NCBI GenBank assembly: GCA_958496175.1
Contig: OY292280.1
Location: forward strand, 1,612,001 to 1,676,000
DNA from: Sisyra terminalis
Lineage: Eukaryota; Arthropoda; Insecta; Neuroptera; Sisyridae
Direction: 5' to 3'
Length of the DNA: 64,000 nt
Shown here: one piece after another, positions 21,770 through 33,710 of the stretch
Position numbering within the stretch: the first letter of the stretch is position 1
Layout of the letters: the number at the start of each line of letters is the position of its first letter
Translations under genes and position numbers: made by a program
The notes under the pieces: model-generated
Database searches by the model: none
The model's input: only the letters and a program-made list of their open reading frames with translations
Told to the model about the DNA's origin: nothing

Positions 21770-22370
21770 TCGGGGAGCAATTAATAAATGGCGCTGAGGG
21801 TTGACGGGGTGGGGGGATTTGGGGGTGTGGGGGGGTATCGGAACGGAATGCAGCGGCTATTCGAAAATGTTTATGATGATTTCAAATGGTTTGAGGAAAA
21901 TGTCTTTTTGGCAGCGTTTGTAGGTAGGATTTTATTATGTCGGAGTATGATTGTTGGTGATTGCGAACGAGGGGTGGGGGGCGACGACGCCCGGCGTCGT
22001 ATACCTCTTTGCCGCGCACGATTTTTCCTTCCAATGTGCGTTCCGTCCGCGTATACATATATATACAAACTACATTATAATAACCTAGTAAATAGTTTGA
22101 AGTTTTCTTTTTCTTCCTACGCTAAATTTAGACGAGCAAATAATTGAAATGCCGCCTCGCTTACGAGTTACGACGCTTTACGATGACGCTTTAGTCTTAC
22201 TACAGACTTTCGGTCAATATACAACGAAAACATTTACAAGTCATTTGCCAAGACGAGAAAAACAACATTCTTATTATTTTTGGACGTTTTGCTACGTCTG
22301 CACCACCCAAAATATTTCACTCCAATATTATTATGGTTTTCATGCGAATATTTAAATTTTGGCGCCGTTA
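21770..22370. promoter_or_regulatory. GC/CpG-rich unique segment, possible promoter or first exon
   Basis: Contrasts with its AT-rich surroundings: GGGGTGGGGGGATTTGGGGG, then CGACGACGCCCGGCGTCG, then TTCCGTCCGCG. Open frames occur on both strands because stops are rare here. I see no family match. It could be a promoter for the unidentified plus-strand gene ending at 31860. Confidence 0.25.
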
Positions 22371-22574
22371 CATAAGCGCAAACGCTGCTGTGCGTCAACC
22401 ATGCTGTCTATCGCCAATACGAATTATTTCATTATTTAATGTAGTCTACGCATATAGTATTAATCCTTGAAGAAAAAAATACTTATCATTTGTCAGAAAA
22501 TTTTCAACTTCCCCCCTATATTCTAATGGGGCAGTGAACTCTGAAGTGAAATCCAAAAATTGATTTTTTGCGGA

Positions 22575-23580
22575 TATTCTATTGTGTATACAATATATAG
22601 AATATATTGCGGTTCAATTTATGTAGTATGATATTAAATAAAAATCATACCATAAACATAAATTTGAACAGAAGTTCAAACAAAAATATTTGTGACGTAT
22701 AGCCCAGATACGTATTTCGATTGCCAAGCAATCTTCCTCAGTGGTCATCAAGTAGTTTGGATCACTTCGTAACTGCTTTGTGATGATTCACGCTATGTCA
22801 TGATTTTTTACTATATTATTGATATTTTCAATAAACTTATACTTAATTAATCACAACAAAACTATTTTGTAACAAACGAAAGAAATTGTTTAACTAACCT
22901 CAACAAACGATATCTCAATGATTTTGACAAACCAAAACAAAAAAATCATCCCTGTGTAAAAACTTTTCACGGAAATTATAAAGTTTATTATCCGAAAAGA
23001 AGCAAAAACAAAAATTGTTTATAAACAAATGGCGACCTTTTTTAAATCTTTCTTTCACTTGTTTTCTTTTTTTTTTAACTTTATTTGATAGGAATTGAAC
23101 CCTCAGGATCCCTAACCTATGTTAGTCCAACTTGACAAAATAACACTTGTTTTATTAATAGTAAGTTATAATTTGATATAATCATCATCAGGTGCATGAA
23201 GAGGAGATTTTTTTACCTTATACCGATTTTTCGGTTTTTCCCCAATTTTCTTTGGCAAATCATTGAGATATCGTTTGTAGAAGTTTGTTAAACAATTTCT
23301 TTCGTTTGTTATAAAATAGTTTTGTTGTGATTAATTAAGTATAAATTTATTGAAAATATCAATAATATAGTAAAAAATTATGACAAAGCAGTTACGGAGT
23401 GATCCAAACTACTTGATGACCACTGAGGAAGATTGCTTGGCAGTCAAAATACGTATCTGGGCAATACGTCACAAATATTTTTATTTGAACTTCTGTTCAA
23501 ATTTATGTTTATGGTATGATTTTTATATATTATTATATTAAATTATACTACATAAATTGAACCGCAATATTCAATTTTTG
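22575..23580. mobile_element. Hammerhead foldback element A, full-length copy
   Basis: Inverted arms of about 320 bp. The left arm starts with TGTGTATACAATATATAGAA, then TTTGAACAGAAGTTCAAA, then a hammerhead core on the minus strand; the right arm is the mirror image with a core on the plus strand at 23411-23470. The interior (22905-23265) holds an inverted B-box tail and CATCATCAGGTGCATGAAGA. No protein. A similar full copy spans 60810-61850. Confidence 0.8.
22695..22752 (-). ncRNA. Hammerhead-ribozyme-like motif, intact core
   Basis: Minus strand: ACCA (stem I), CTGAGGA, extra A, stem II GATTGC/GCAATC with a TTG loop, GAAA, stem III palindrome ATACGTAT (A15.1 onward), C17, TGGG (stem I). 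All invariant core positions are present; position 7 is G, which is a variable position. Confidence 0.6.
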
Positions 23581-24540
23581 TAGAGCATTTAATTTACTTT
23601 AGTAATATATAAAAATTTTGCTCTAATCATTTATCAATTTGTTCTTTAGTTTCAAAATTCCAAAGTTATATAATTATATCTTTAGTACAGATTAACATTT
23701 AAGGCTCAATTTCAAGGAAACGGTTAGTCTGACAAATATTTACTATCTAACCATTTTTGTAAAGTATTTGAAATACTACAATATTGTACAAATATTTTAA
23801 ACTTAATATCTAACGATTTGCTCAATAGGCAGAAAATTCTCAAGCTAAATAATCAAATGGATAAAACCGATCACTGTTTAAGGCTCGATTGAAAAGAAAC
23901 GGTTGATCAAAAAATTATAATCTAACCATTTTTGTAGAAATTATAATTTGCTTTAATAGTATATACAAATTTTGTTCTAAATATCAATTTATTCGTTCAT
24001 TTGTTGCAAAATTCCAAAACTAAAAAATCAAATCAAAAAAACAGATTATTATTGAAGGCTTGATTCCAAGGAAATGGTTAACCAGACAAAAATTTACTAT
24101 TTGACCTTTTTGTAGAGAATTTAAATTACGTTAAAAATACATACAAATTTTAATCTAAATATCTAACATTTCAATCCATAACTACAAATTACCAAAGTTA
24201 ATTAATCAAATCGAAAAATTAGATTATTATTTAAGGTTCGTTTCCATGGAAACGGTTAGTCTGGCAAAAATCAGGAATCAACCTTTTTTGTAGAACATAT
24301 AAATTGCTTTAATAATCAATGAAAATTTAGCCTAACTATCTATCAATTTGATCAATAGTTACAAAATTCCAATGTTATTAAATCAAATTGAAAAAACAGA
24401 TCAATGTTTAAGGCTCGATTATAAGGAAACGGTTGGTCTGACGACAATTTACTATTGTACCTTTTTTGTAGAACACTTAATTTTCTTTAAGAATATGTGC
24501 TGTATGATTGTTTTTGCGTGATGGCTTAAGAGATTCGAGG
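23575..24540. repeat. Satellite-like array, about 177-bp units, six copies
   Basis: TTTTTGTAGA recurs at about 23577, 23755, 23931, 24107, 24288 and 24464. Each unit has the order: hairpin motif, AAAATTCCAAA, AAGGCTCGATT, AAACGGTTRGTCTGAC. Units differ by many substitutions, so the array is old. Confidence 0.85.
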
Positions 24541-25640
24541 AAAAAAATGCGGTTTGGATTGAAAAATCGAAAATGGCGAAGAAGCATTATTGCATCAATA
24601 TTAAGGGTTTAAAATTTTCAATATTTTTTTTGGCATCCCAAATAGTATTTTTTGTCTATCTTTTTGAAAAAAACAGTTAATTTTTTGGGCTTAGCCTAAT
24701 GATGATTATGCAAAGGCTTCAAGAAGCCTTGAATGCAGTGGTTTCCCATTACCTTTTGTATCTTTATGCCATTTAATCATGCTCGTCAGTTCCTTCGCTT
24801 TAAGGGTTGATTATTCATCCCCTGGACTAAATGGTGGTCTATATTAGGTACTGGTTTTTGTATAGTTTTTCTTATCCAAGCCCTTCTTTTTATTTGTGTA
24901 TTTTATTTTATTTGTTCTGTGCCTTGTTAAGTCAATTATGATAAAACTACCCCATTTTACCACTTACCATTTTAGATTTCAAAATGCATATTATGCTAAG
25001 GGTTATTACGTGTAATATTTTAATTGGAAATCACACGAGACTTTCTTCCAATTACCCGAAATTACCTGGATCGCATTACATCTGTTATTATATGTTTTCG
25101 AATTGAGCACATTAGTGTAAAGGGGTGCGAACCCACGCATCTAAAGCCTCCCATAGCCATGTCCAAGGAATACCTTATGCGAAAAATAGAGAAATTTAAT
25201 ATTTTCCCGTACGTGACCAGGAAAAAGAGGTTGTCGAAGGGGTGAGGGGTGCGAACGACTTTTCATACGTAAAAACCACTGGTTTTACGAGGGAAAAATT
25301 TTAAGGCCGATAGACGGGGGATGTTTTTAATTTCCGGAATTATTGTGATATGGGAAAAAATTGTTAGTGATGTGGCATTTTCGTTCTGTTAACAAGCTCG
25401 TTGTTGATTTTTTTTTTATTATTGAGGTTTAATAATGAAGAGCTGTGATGGGGTTGTATCTACGGGGGTGGTTTTTATCGTTGCTGTTTCAATTGAAACA
25501 AGTTCGTGAATAAATTAACAATCGCTGACATTGCAATCAATACAAGTCACTTTGATTTGCAGATTTAACTGCATATTGTTGCTATTTTCAACAAATGGTA
25601 GTTTTGCAATAAGGGTTGATTATTGATAATGTATGATAAT
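24541..25640. other. No gene seen
   Basis: Starts with the end of a repeat also seen inverted at 35380-35480 and 58560-58690 (GCATTATTGCATCAATATTA). The rest is unique. A 73-codon plus-strand frame at 25024 has no recognisable family or splice context. Confidence 0.4.
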
Positions 25641-26147
25641 TATTTATACTAATACATAAAATTCTTACGTCTGTCTGTAAAACTCAATTTTGAACCCAAT
25701 TTTAGGGTAAATATTTGTTTCAAGAAGCCCTTATTCCAAATTTAACATTTTTAAAATTTTTGTGTGTCTGTCCGTCGGTGTGTCCTGATTTAACTAAAGA
25801 ACGGAACAACCGAATTTAATAAAATTTGGTATTAAGATACAAAACAATTACCCACTCACAATAGGTTACATATAATTCCTTAAAAATAATAAGAGAAGGA
25901 ACCCCCACGTAAAAACAGAGGGATGAAAAAAAAAAATACTTTAGACAGGTGAGTTATACATCGTTGGAAAGGTATTTAAAAGTTAGAAAATAATTTGTAC
26001 TAATTCTTTTGAACAGTTATACTGTCTATACATTATAAAGAATATATTGCAGTCCAATTTATGTAGTATAATTTAATATAATAATAAAAAAAAATCATAT
26101 CATAAACATAAATTTGAACAGAAGTTCAAACAAAAATATTTGTGACG

Positions 26148-26202
26148 TATTGCCCAGATACGTATTTCGATTGCCAAGCAATCTTCCTCAGTGGTCGTCA
26201 AG
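26148..26202 (-). ncRNA. Hammerhead-ribozyme-like motif, intact core
   Basis: Same motif as at 22695-22752, with one substitution in the outer stem I (GGTCGTCA in place of GGTCATCA, plus strand). It lies in a single left arm at 25995-26245, nested in the Helitron. Confidence 0.6.
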
Positions 26203-26411
26203 TAGTTTGGATCACTCCGTAACTGCTTTGTGATGATCGCAGGTATCTTTTCGACGCAAGAAAAAGATAAAAACAATCTTTGAAGCGGATTGTATATCGT
26301 GACAAAATTTCAGCTAAATCAATGATAATTTTTTTGAGGTTTTTGAAATCTACATAAACCAACACCACAATTTTATATATGTAGATAAACGACAGATTAT
26401 TCATTGTTTAT

Positions 26412-27104
26412 TTAAGGGTGGATCACCGTCAGAACGTAAAAAAAATGACTTTTTTAAAACTGCTGCCATTTTTTTAGGCATATTAAAAAACGGTCTTCGG
26501 CATGTAAAAGCTGAAGTTTTGAATTATTTTTCCCCTCCCCCTTTTACAGCGCTTTGAAAAAGGGTCCTCAAAAATGAGGAGGCAAACGGGAGATAAGTTT
26601 TCTCGGAAACCGGAAGTTGGATCATGATTTTTGAAAGAATATAGGTTTTGATAATGCGTCTTCTTGGTACTGAACCTCGAAAATCCGAAAAAAGTTGAAA
26701 ATTCATAAAATGGCGCGACTTTGAAAAAAAAGTTAAAAAAAACGACCTTTTTTTGGAACCTTTCCCCCTCTCCCACTTTGAGGGGGGGAGGTTTGGCCAA
26801 TTTCAGAGGTTCAATACCAAGAAGACGTGTTGAACTATAACACTTTCCAGTTTCAAGTCAATCCGTCGGATAGTTTCTGAGACATCTTGTCTCCCAGTTT
26901 TAAAAAGTTGATTTCGAGAAAAACGCATTTAAAGTTTTTTTAAGATATTTTTTTATGTTATTATCAATTTATTCAATTTTTATCAATGAAAATACATAAG
27001 TCAGCTATTTCAATCCTTTTAACACGTTATTCTTGAATGTTATAAGAAGACATATATGGAAAAAAAAAATCGATTTTTTTTTTCTGATGGTGATCCACCC
27101 TTAA
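26412..27104. mobile_element. TTAA-flanked MITE (GGGTGGATCACC ends)
   Basis: TTAA at 26412-26415 and 27101-27104; inverted ends GGGTGGATCACCGTCAGAA and TTCTGATGGTGATCCACCC. The 105-codon minus-strand frame inside is low-complexity and not a transposase. Confidence 0.8.
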
Positions 27105-27116
27105 ATCAGAGGTTGT

Positions 27117-27364
27117 CAGAGGTGGCCAACCCGCAGACCACAAAAGGGACCTTTGACAATATTTTCGACCCGCGATTTGCATCCGGCTTTCATAAAATGT
27201 ATACCTTTTATAATGACCAAATTGGTGAAAACCGAAATATTAAAATAATTACAATGTATCTAAATTTAGTATGGAGAATTTGAGATATAACTTCAAAAGA
27301 AGCTCCCGGAGTTATGATGCATTTCCGAAGTGGCCCGCAATATCATTTGTATAGGCCACCCCTG
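27117..27364. mobile_element. hAT-type MITE
   Basis: Ends CAGAGGTGGCCAACCCGC and GGCCACCCCTG, with GTTATGATGCATTTCCGAAG inside. A fragment of the same family is at 44217-44285. No clean 8-bp target duplication is seen. Confidence 0.6.
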
Positions 27365-28302
27365 ATTTCATGTATGCTGATTTTTCAATATCTTAAAAAA
27401 GAACATACATTTTTAATTAAAGAGTCCAATTTATATTCAATTAATGGGTGTCCATTTATTTATTTTAATCGGGTTTCTTCTAAATGCGTCTTTTATTATT
27501 AATAATTAAACGTAAATAGGCAACCTTTTCTTCCGAAGAAAAATTAGTTGAACTTGATTACAAAGTTTCTATCAAATCAGTAAAGCTGTCTTCAGATTGA
27601 AACCATAAGTGAAATCAAAATAAAATATGGGTTCAACTATTTAGATTAGACTTGTCTGTGACCTTCCTAGCCAAACACTAAGATGTACCTGTAAACATAA
27701 TATTATCGAATTCGATTAACCTGTTCTTCAATCATACGGTAGAATTCAGGTAGACAAATATTAAAGTACAATTTTTTGACCTTTGCTCTATAATGACTGT
27801 TATTGTGAGCAAAACCGAATAAATTCCAAACAGGTGTGAAATAGAAAAGAATTTTACCTGTTCTCAACTTGCGATAATAATTATTATGGTAATGAGAAAA
27901 ATGCAAATTCAAAGGTGTAATTTATGGACTCGGAAAAAAGTGTTAATGTATTTATAATTGACAACAAATAATAAATGCCTCAAACTGGTTTCAAATTCCT
28001 TAAACGACATATTTAAAGCTGCCATTCTCTCATTTTGGCCTTCAAGTTTTAACTATGTTATTTCATATCACCAATTGAGCATAATATTGCTTCAAAATTC
28101 AATTGCTTTTGTAATCCTAATTCTCATCCCATAGATATTAGCCTTACAAAATTTCAAGGTGCATCAAACACTTCATGAAACTTGTGTTACTGGCTCTTGG
28201 ACTATATGAAAAATATAAAATTTTCATATACCAGTAGCAAATCTAGAAAAAAAATATGATCAACACCTACGTTTCGCAGACGAAGTGGCGGGTATTAGCT
28301 AG

Positions 28303-29660
28303 TCACTTCATAAATTGGGGAATATAAAATATTGGGTAGTGCAAGATTAAATTTACCAGCGTGTTAAGGGTTTGTTGTATGTCTTAGGGATAATTCATGT
28401 AATATTTAATCGACAAATTCAATAAGGCTAATGCATATAAGGAAGATTAAAAAAAAAAGGGTTTGGCCCGTACCAACCCCATTACAACGGACATTTCAGC
28501 AGACAATTTAGAAGCACGCTATCATTTTACGATCGTACCCACCCCGTTGCCAACCAACGTCAATTTTTACCGTTCGTTTTTCTTTTTCTTTTTTCCTCCT
28601 CGAAAGCTTTACATTCACGTGCTTTCGAGCTTTCGAGCTTTCGTATCGAAGGGAAAATATAAGATGTGCAGAAAAAAGAGTTTAGATAGTTCAACGATTT
28701 CTCAATGTGCCCGTTTTACATCGTTTTGTTTTACGCTGAATCGTATTCGTAATGTTCAACATCTAAAAGCTCGTTTTCCACCCCGAAAAATGTGCTTTCT
28801 CGAAATGTTCGTCGAGGAAATTCGTCGTGTTTCTCACGTTTTTTCTCTCTATTTTCTTTTTTTTTTTTTTGGGGGGAACGAAAAGCTTAAGAGTGGAAAG
28901 TTGAGACATTATTATGTACGGTTTTAATTGTTGCTTACTGCGATGAGCTTTCAACTTTACGAGCTTTTCCTTTTTTAGCGTCTCGTTGTCGAGAAAATAT
29001 GGTTCATTATGCTAATTTCACACACGCAGCATTTTCCACATCTTTCGTCATCATATTTCTCTGGTTGATGCCAGGATTTAGACGAATTTGCTTTTATCCG
29101 TAATTTGTAGCACGCGTGAACGTGTCTTAGTACTATTTTTCTTTGGCATCATTAATTTTTAGTGGTCATTTAGAAAATTTAACGACTCCATATGGAAGTT
29201 GGAAATTTTCACTCGGATGTTTCGTGGCCAATAAGGCATTAATTTACAGCATGTGCTTCTCACCCTTAAAAGAAAAACAAGTCATAGTCAAATGAGGCGA
29301 TTTTAAGGCTAACGAAGGTAATTAAGAAGTTATTCTGGTCAAGAAATTTGAAAAAATCGATTTTCCTATTTCTGCATATTTTCAAATTTTAGACTATTAA
29401 TAATATGCCTTCAAACGGAATTTTCAAAATTCAAACTATTTTCGGAGATACACCAGATCTGAGTTATTCTATTGGAATTGTTTCTCAAACTTCAAACGCG
29501 TTTTTCCTCAGGCACATCGGATTTTAAGAACTAAAGAGAACTGTTAGAAATAGTTTGGTAATTGTTTCTGAAACTACCATTTACTCGAATGTAATTTTAA
29601 CGCAAATTTTGGCAGCTTTCAATAATGAGAAAACGATTTATATTTTCAAATATATTTAAA
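28303..29660. other. Unique segment, partly CpG-richer, no gene supported
   Basis: A 154-codon plus-strand frame at 28463-28927 is Phe/Ser/Arg-rich with poly-T-encoded Phe runs and no family match. The stretch GCTTTCGAGCTTTCGAGC near 28620 is an 8-bp repeat. It could be regulatory. Confidence 0.3.
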
Positions 29661-29666
29661 ATATAC

Positions 29667-29812
29667 GCTCAAGTCCATTTAAGTACACTCAAATCTGGTA
29701 ACATTGTATTTTCTACTTTATTTCCAATTTAATTTGCGAATTTTTGTTAATTTAAATCCAATATGGTATACTTTTCTCTTTTGTGGCTTTTGTGAACCAA
29801 TTTATTTGCGAT
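29667..29812. mobile_element. F MITE, truncated by element B
   Basis: GCTCAAGTCCATTTAAGTAC and AATCTGGTAACATTG begin the element. It stops where foldback B sequence starts at about 29812. Confidence 0.65.
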
Positions 29813-30597
29813 AGGTATATTCTTGTAGAAAATTGAACGATCTACAAAAACGGTCTCGAACAAGTTTTTGATATATTTATTCCTTCAAAAGTTATTCGAG
29901 GTCAAACTTGAACTAAAGAGAAATTTTAATATTTTTTCAATTTTTTGACGCAACCATCAATTTTATGAGAAAATTTTGTAGGACATTTTTTGTAGAGCAC
30001 TTTTTTTTCTATAACTTATCTCTATAAAAGTTTTTGATATTTTTCACAGGTCCTAAGATATTTAATTAAAATAAAAAAAATATGTTAAAAATATAATAAT
30101 TCAGGGAATTTTCAGTTTAATGCAAATAACTTAGGACCTGTGAAAAATATCAAAAACTTTTTTGGAGATAAGTTATAGAAAAAAAAGTGCTCTACAAAAA
30201 ATGTCTTATAAAATTTTCTCATAAAATTGATGGTTGCGTCAAAATCTTGAAAAAATATTCAAATTTCTCTTTAGTTCAACTATGACCTCGAATTACTTTT
30301 GAAGGAATAAATATATCAAAAACTTGTAAGAAACCACCTTTTTTGTAGATCGTTCAATTTTCTACAAAAATATACCTTGGTCATTCCGAAATATTGTCAC
30401 AAACGTGATCTATGAAATTCCAAAGTGTAAGAAAATATTGTTCCCATGCTATTTAAATGGAAAATCGAAATTTACGATGCGGCACCTCTTAATATTAAGA
30501 GCTTAAACTTTCACAGGATTTTTTTTTGTCATTCCCAACAATTTTTTCGATATAATTAAGAAAAAAAATCATATTTTTTTTTTGAATCAGTCTAATG
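29812..30597. mobile_element. Long foldback element B, copy 3 (left end missing)
   Basis: Palindrome starting inside the left arm at GGTATATTCTTGTAG and ending with the intact right terminus GAATCAGTCTAA. Confidence 0.82.
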
Positions 30598-31758
30598 GTA
30601 TATCATAATAACTTTTACAATAAATTTTTGTTATTCGATTGTAAATTGTTTATAAGATATATGAAAACCCTTTAAGGCACATTCTCTAGTAACAACGTAC
30701 AAAAATGAAATAAAATAAATTTTCTCAGATAAATGACATTTGATCCCCCGACAAAATATCCACTGATCAAATATCCCAAAAAAAAAAGTATCCCGACAAC
30801 GGAATATTTGGTAAGATTACGGTTCTTCCAGCACCATGATTTAAAGAATAAGGAATTTCTTAAATTCTTTACTTTTGAAGATCCAAAATTTTTACACTTT
30901 TGGACCTCCCCCCCTTATTTTTTGTCGTATACTAGCTCTTTTATCAAATTTTTTCCATACCTTTCCGATTTTAGGGGGAATAATTAATGTATAATTAATA
31001 AATTAATGTTCTTCTGGTCTTTCCACAGTTCGTAAAGTGGTTTTTCGCTGGTTTTTCCTCCAAAACACCCTTTTGAGGATTGTGACTACAGTTTTGGTAT
31101 AGGACCCTTTAAAGCTCCCCCCCCCCTTAATATACTCTAATTTTTTTTCAAACAAATTTTCATTAGAGGTACATTTACGAGTCTTTTCCCCAAAGAATGG
31201 AAAACAACCACTATATAGCTATTATGACTTATGTATTCAGCGACATATCTTTATCATGTAAATTGTTTCGTTATTTTATTTTCTTTTGTTTTATCTTCAA
31301 TTTTTAATTCTACCGTAAACAAATTTGAACAGTTGAAAGTCTAAAGTTGGCCTCCCATATTGGAACATTCTATTTTATCTTTTAGATTGATGTATTTCTA
31401 GAACAAACGAAAAAAGTTACAAATGGGTAAAAATAACGTTGGGGAATGAACTTTAGAGAACTGTACAATATATCCAACTAATTTTTCTTAAAGCAAGTGA
31501 ACTCGTGTTTCTTCTACGATCCTGGATTTTCCCCATTGCAATTTTCCGTTTGAAGCTGTCGCATTTTCCATCATTTCCACCCCCTTGCATTCATCGTCAA
31601 TAGTTACCGATTCGAATACGAGAAATTTCCAAAAGCTTTTAATATGATTACGTAATACTTTGTAATTGCAACATCAAATGACACTTCATCAATCGTATTA
31701 CTAACCAGAATCGATAACATCGATGCATCGATACCAACTCGGTTATTTTTTTTTCCAG
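30598..31758. other. No gene seen upstream of the terminal exon
   Basis: AT-rich with C-runs. No exon joining to 31759 in phase 0 could be found. Confidence 0.4.
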
Positions 31759-31860
31759 CAAATTACTGCTCAATTACAGGAATTAGAAATTCGATTGAAG
31801 ACTCGACTAGTTACCGGTGAAGTTTGTTCAAGAGTTATTAAATTACTGCAATCAACTTAA
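31759..31860 (+). CDS. Terminal exon of an unidentified plus-strand gene (helical C-terminus)
   Basis: A strong acceptor (TTATTTTTTTTTCCAG) is followed by 33 codons and TAA: QITAQLQELEIRLKTRLVTG, then EVCSRVIKLLQST. The first 16 residues form a coiled-coil-like amphipathic helix with Leu/Ile heptad positions. About 200 bp after the stop there is AATAAA near 32060, consistent with a short 3'UTR. I do not recognise the protein. No upstream exon could be found between 17 and 31.7 kb on the plus strand. The exon lies inside eva-1 intron 1 on the opposite strand. It could instead be a chance open frame after a chance acceptor; clean phase-0 entry, regular helix pattern and nearby polyadenylation signal argue against that. 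Confidence 0.45.
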   Translation, partial: QITAQLQELEIRLKTRLVTGEVCSRVIKLLQST

Positions 31861-32054
31861 ATGTCGATGTTTTCATCCCTCAACTCACGTATACTTATTC
31901 AAACGTAAACCAGGTTGCAGTACATCAGAGGTACCGTGTCCTCAACGTAAAACTTTTACAATGAACCGAAAACTTTTCCTGAATAATTCATTAAATTCCA
32001 AACGAATTTTTAAGCAACAACATAATTAAATTCGCTTTAATTGAGGCTATTATT

Positions 32055-32066
32055 AAAAAATAAATT
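32055..32066 (+). terminator. Possible polyadenylation signal of the plus-strand gene
   Basis: AAAAATAAATTC contains AATAAA about 200 bp after the TAA at 31860. Confidence 0.35.
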
Positions 32067-32599
32067 CGCCAATTTTACCGAAAAAGTCTTAAATTTGCAA
32101 CATTCCTTTACGTTCTTCACAAAACCGTTGAATTAAAAAAGTTTGGGATGAAAATATATTTTTCAACTAAAATATTTGGTTGTTAATTCTGAAGAATGAT
32201 ATGGAGTTACAGTCGGAGACAATCAAGTACAAAGTACATAAAAATAGAAATTCGTGTATAATTACGTCATATAGCATGCCATTAAGCGAATAAATAGGTC
32301 GATACATAATAAACTGTATATAGTTTAAGAAAAAATCAAAAATTTCACTCAAAATCCTTTACTAAAACATAGTTTAGTTAAAAATGATCTAAGGACTATT
32401 GACACATGTGCAATAGAGCCAATTACCTACAGCATTTAAACAAAATCATTTCCGAGATCACTTTTTAAAACAAACTTATACATTTTTTGATGAACCATTG
32501 TTAGTTTATTTTTTCAAAAAGATTTTGAGATTCTTGACTTTAAAATAAACAAAACATATTGTTTTTTGTATTTGTTATATCTCATTTAGGTCTGAAGAA

Positions 32600-33710
32600 A
32601 TATCATTACAAGCATGGTGCTCAATATAAGATTCACGGTCATCTTAACCACTTGGCCACCAGTAGGCATACCAGAAATTGAATTTTGAGTAAAAAATAAG
32701 TAAAAATTTGTGATAAGAATCATTTTAACAATTAAAAGGATAGCGAATGAAAGAAACTACGAAATTCGAACCCAACGCCATTCTGTTTATGGAAATATTC
32801 GGTTTATAGATTAAAAAGGCAGCAAACGAAAGAAAATATGAGATTCGAACCTAACACCTACAAATTTTAGAGTGGCTATCTTGACCACTCGGCCACCAGT
32901 GGGCATATTTAAAGTTTTGAGTAAAAATTTTCAAAAATTTATAGTATGATTCGGTTTATAGATTAAAAGAGTAGCAAAGGAAAGGAAATATAAGATTCGA
33001 ACCCAATATCTACTAGTTTTAAAGCGGCCATCTTGACCACTTGGCCACTAGTAGGCTTACCAGAAATTTTATTTTGAGTTAAAATTTACAAAAGTTTATG
33101 GTAATATTCGGTTTATAGATTAAAAAGGCAGCAAACGAAAGAAAATATGAGATTCAAACCCAACACCTACCAATTTTAGAGTGGCTACCTTGACCACTCG
33201 GTCACCAGAGGGCATATCTAAAGTTTTGAGTAAAAATTTGCAAAAATTTACGGTATGACTCGACTTATAAATTAAAAGAGTAGGAAATGAAAAAAAATAT
33301 AAGATTCGAACCCAATATCTTCTAGTTTTAAAGCGGCCATCTTGACCACTCGGCCACCAGTGGGCATATCTGAAGTTTTGAGTAAAAATTTGCAAAAATT
33401 TATTGTAAGATTCGTTTTATCGATTAAAAAGATGGGGAATAAAAGAAAATATGAGATTTGCCCCTAATATCTACCAGTTTCAGAGTGGCCACCTTGACCA
33501 CTCGACCATTTAAGTAAAAATTTATGGTGTGATTCGGTTTATAGATTAAAAGAGTAGCAAATGAAAGGAAATATAAGATTCGAACCCAATATCTTCTAGT
33601 TTTAAAGCGGCCATCTTGACTACTCGGCTACCAGTAGGCTTACCAGAAATTTTAGTAAAAATTTGAAAAAAAATATTTGGTTTATAGATTAAATGAATGG
33701 TGAGTGAAAG
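32600..33710 (-). repeat. Tandem array of tRNA-Ser-like SINE heads, about 152-bp period
   Basis: On the minus strand seven units each carry A-box TGGCCGAGTGG followed by TCAAGATGGCC, and most also carry B-box GGGTTCGAATC, as in tRNA-Ser/Leu. The A-box position falls at about 32647, 32884, 33036, 33193, 33345, 33497 and 33619 (plus-strand numbering), giving spacings of 152, 157, 152 and 152 in the core. Between heads is a conserved AT-rich spacer with TCTATAAACCGAATC. These are not functional tRNA genes: no paired acceptor or anticodon arm. A single further head lies at 42485-42560. Confidence 0.8.

Larger units (their letters stand above)
25642..28302 (+). mobile_element. Non-autonomous Helitron with nested insertions
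   Basis: The 5' part has TATACTAATACATAAAATTC, ACGTCTGTCTG, TGTCCGTCGGTGTGTCC and GAACGGAACAACCGAATTTA, a typical insect Helitron start. The 3' end reads GCAGACGAAGTGGCGGGTAT then TAGCTAGT, the conserved CTAG-T end. Between them are a hammerhead arm (25995-26245), a TTAA MITE (26412-27104) and a hAT-type MITE (27117-27364). No Rep/helicase frame. Pairing of the two ends is inferred. Confidence 0.55.

Noticed and set aside
23575..24540. CRISPR array
   Set aside because: Regular spacing exists but the whole 177-bp unit is repeated, not short repeats with unique spacers, and the genome is eukaryotic.
25024..25245. 73-codon plus-strand frame as an exon
   Set aside because: No convincing acceptor or donor and no recognisable family, despite a modest basic C-terminus.
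28463..28927. 154-codon plus-strand open frame, the longest of the lower-GC region
   Set aside because: Phe runs come from poly-T; no domain, signal peptide, splice context or plausible start. Treated as chance.
32600..33710. Seven tRNA-Ser genes
   Set aside because: A and B boxes match but acceptor, anticodon and T arms do not pair, and units are tandem with spacers; these are SINE heads.
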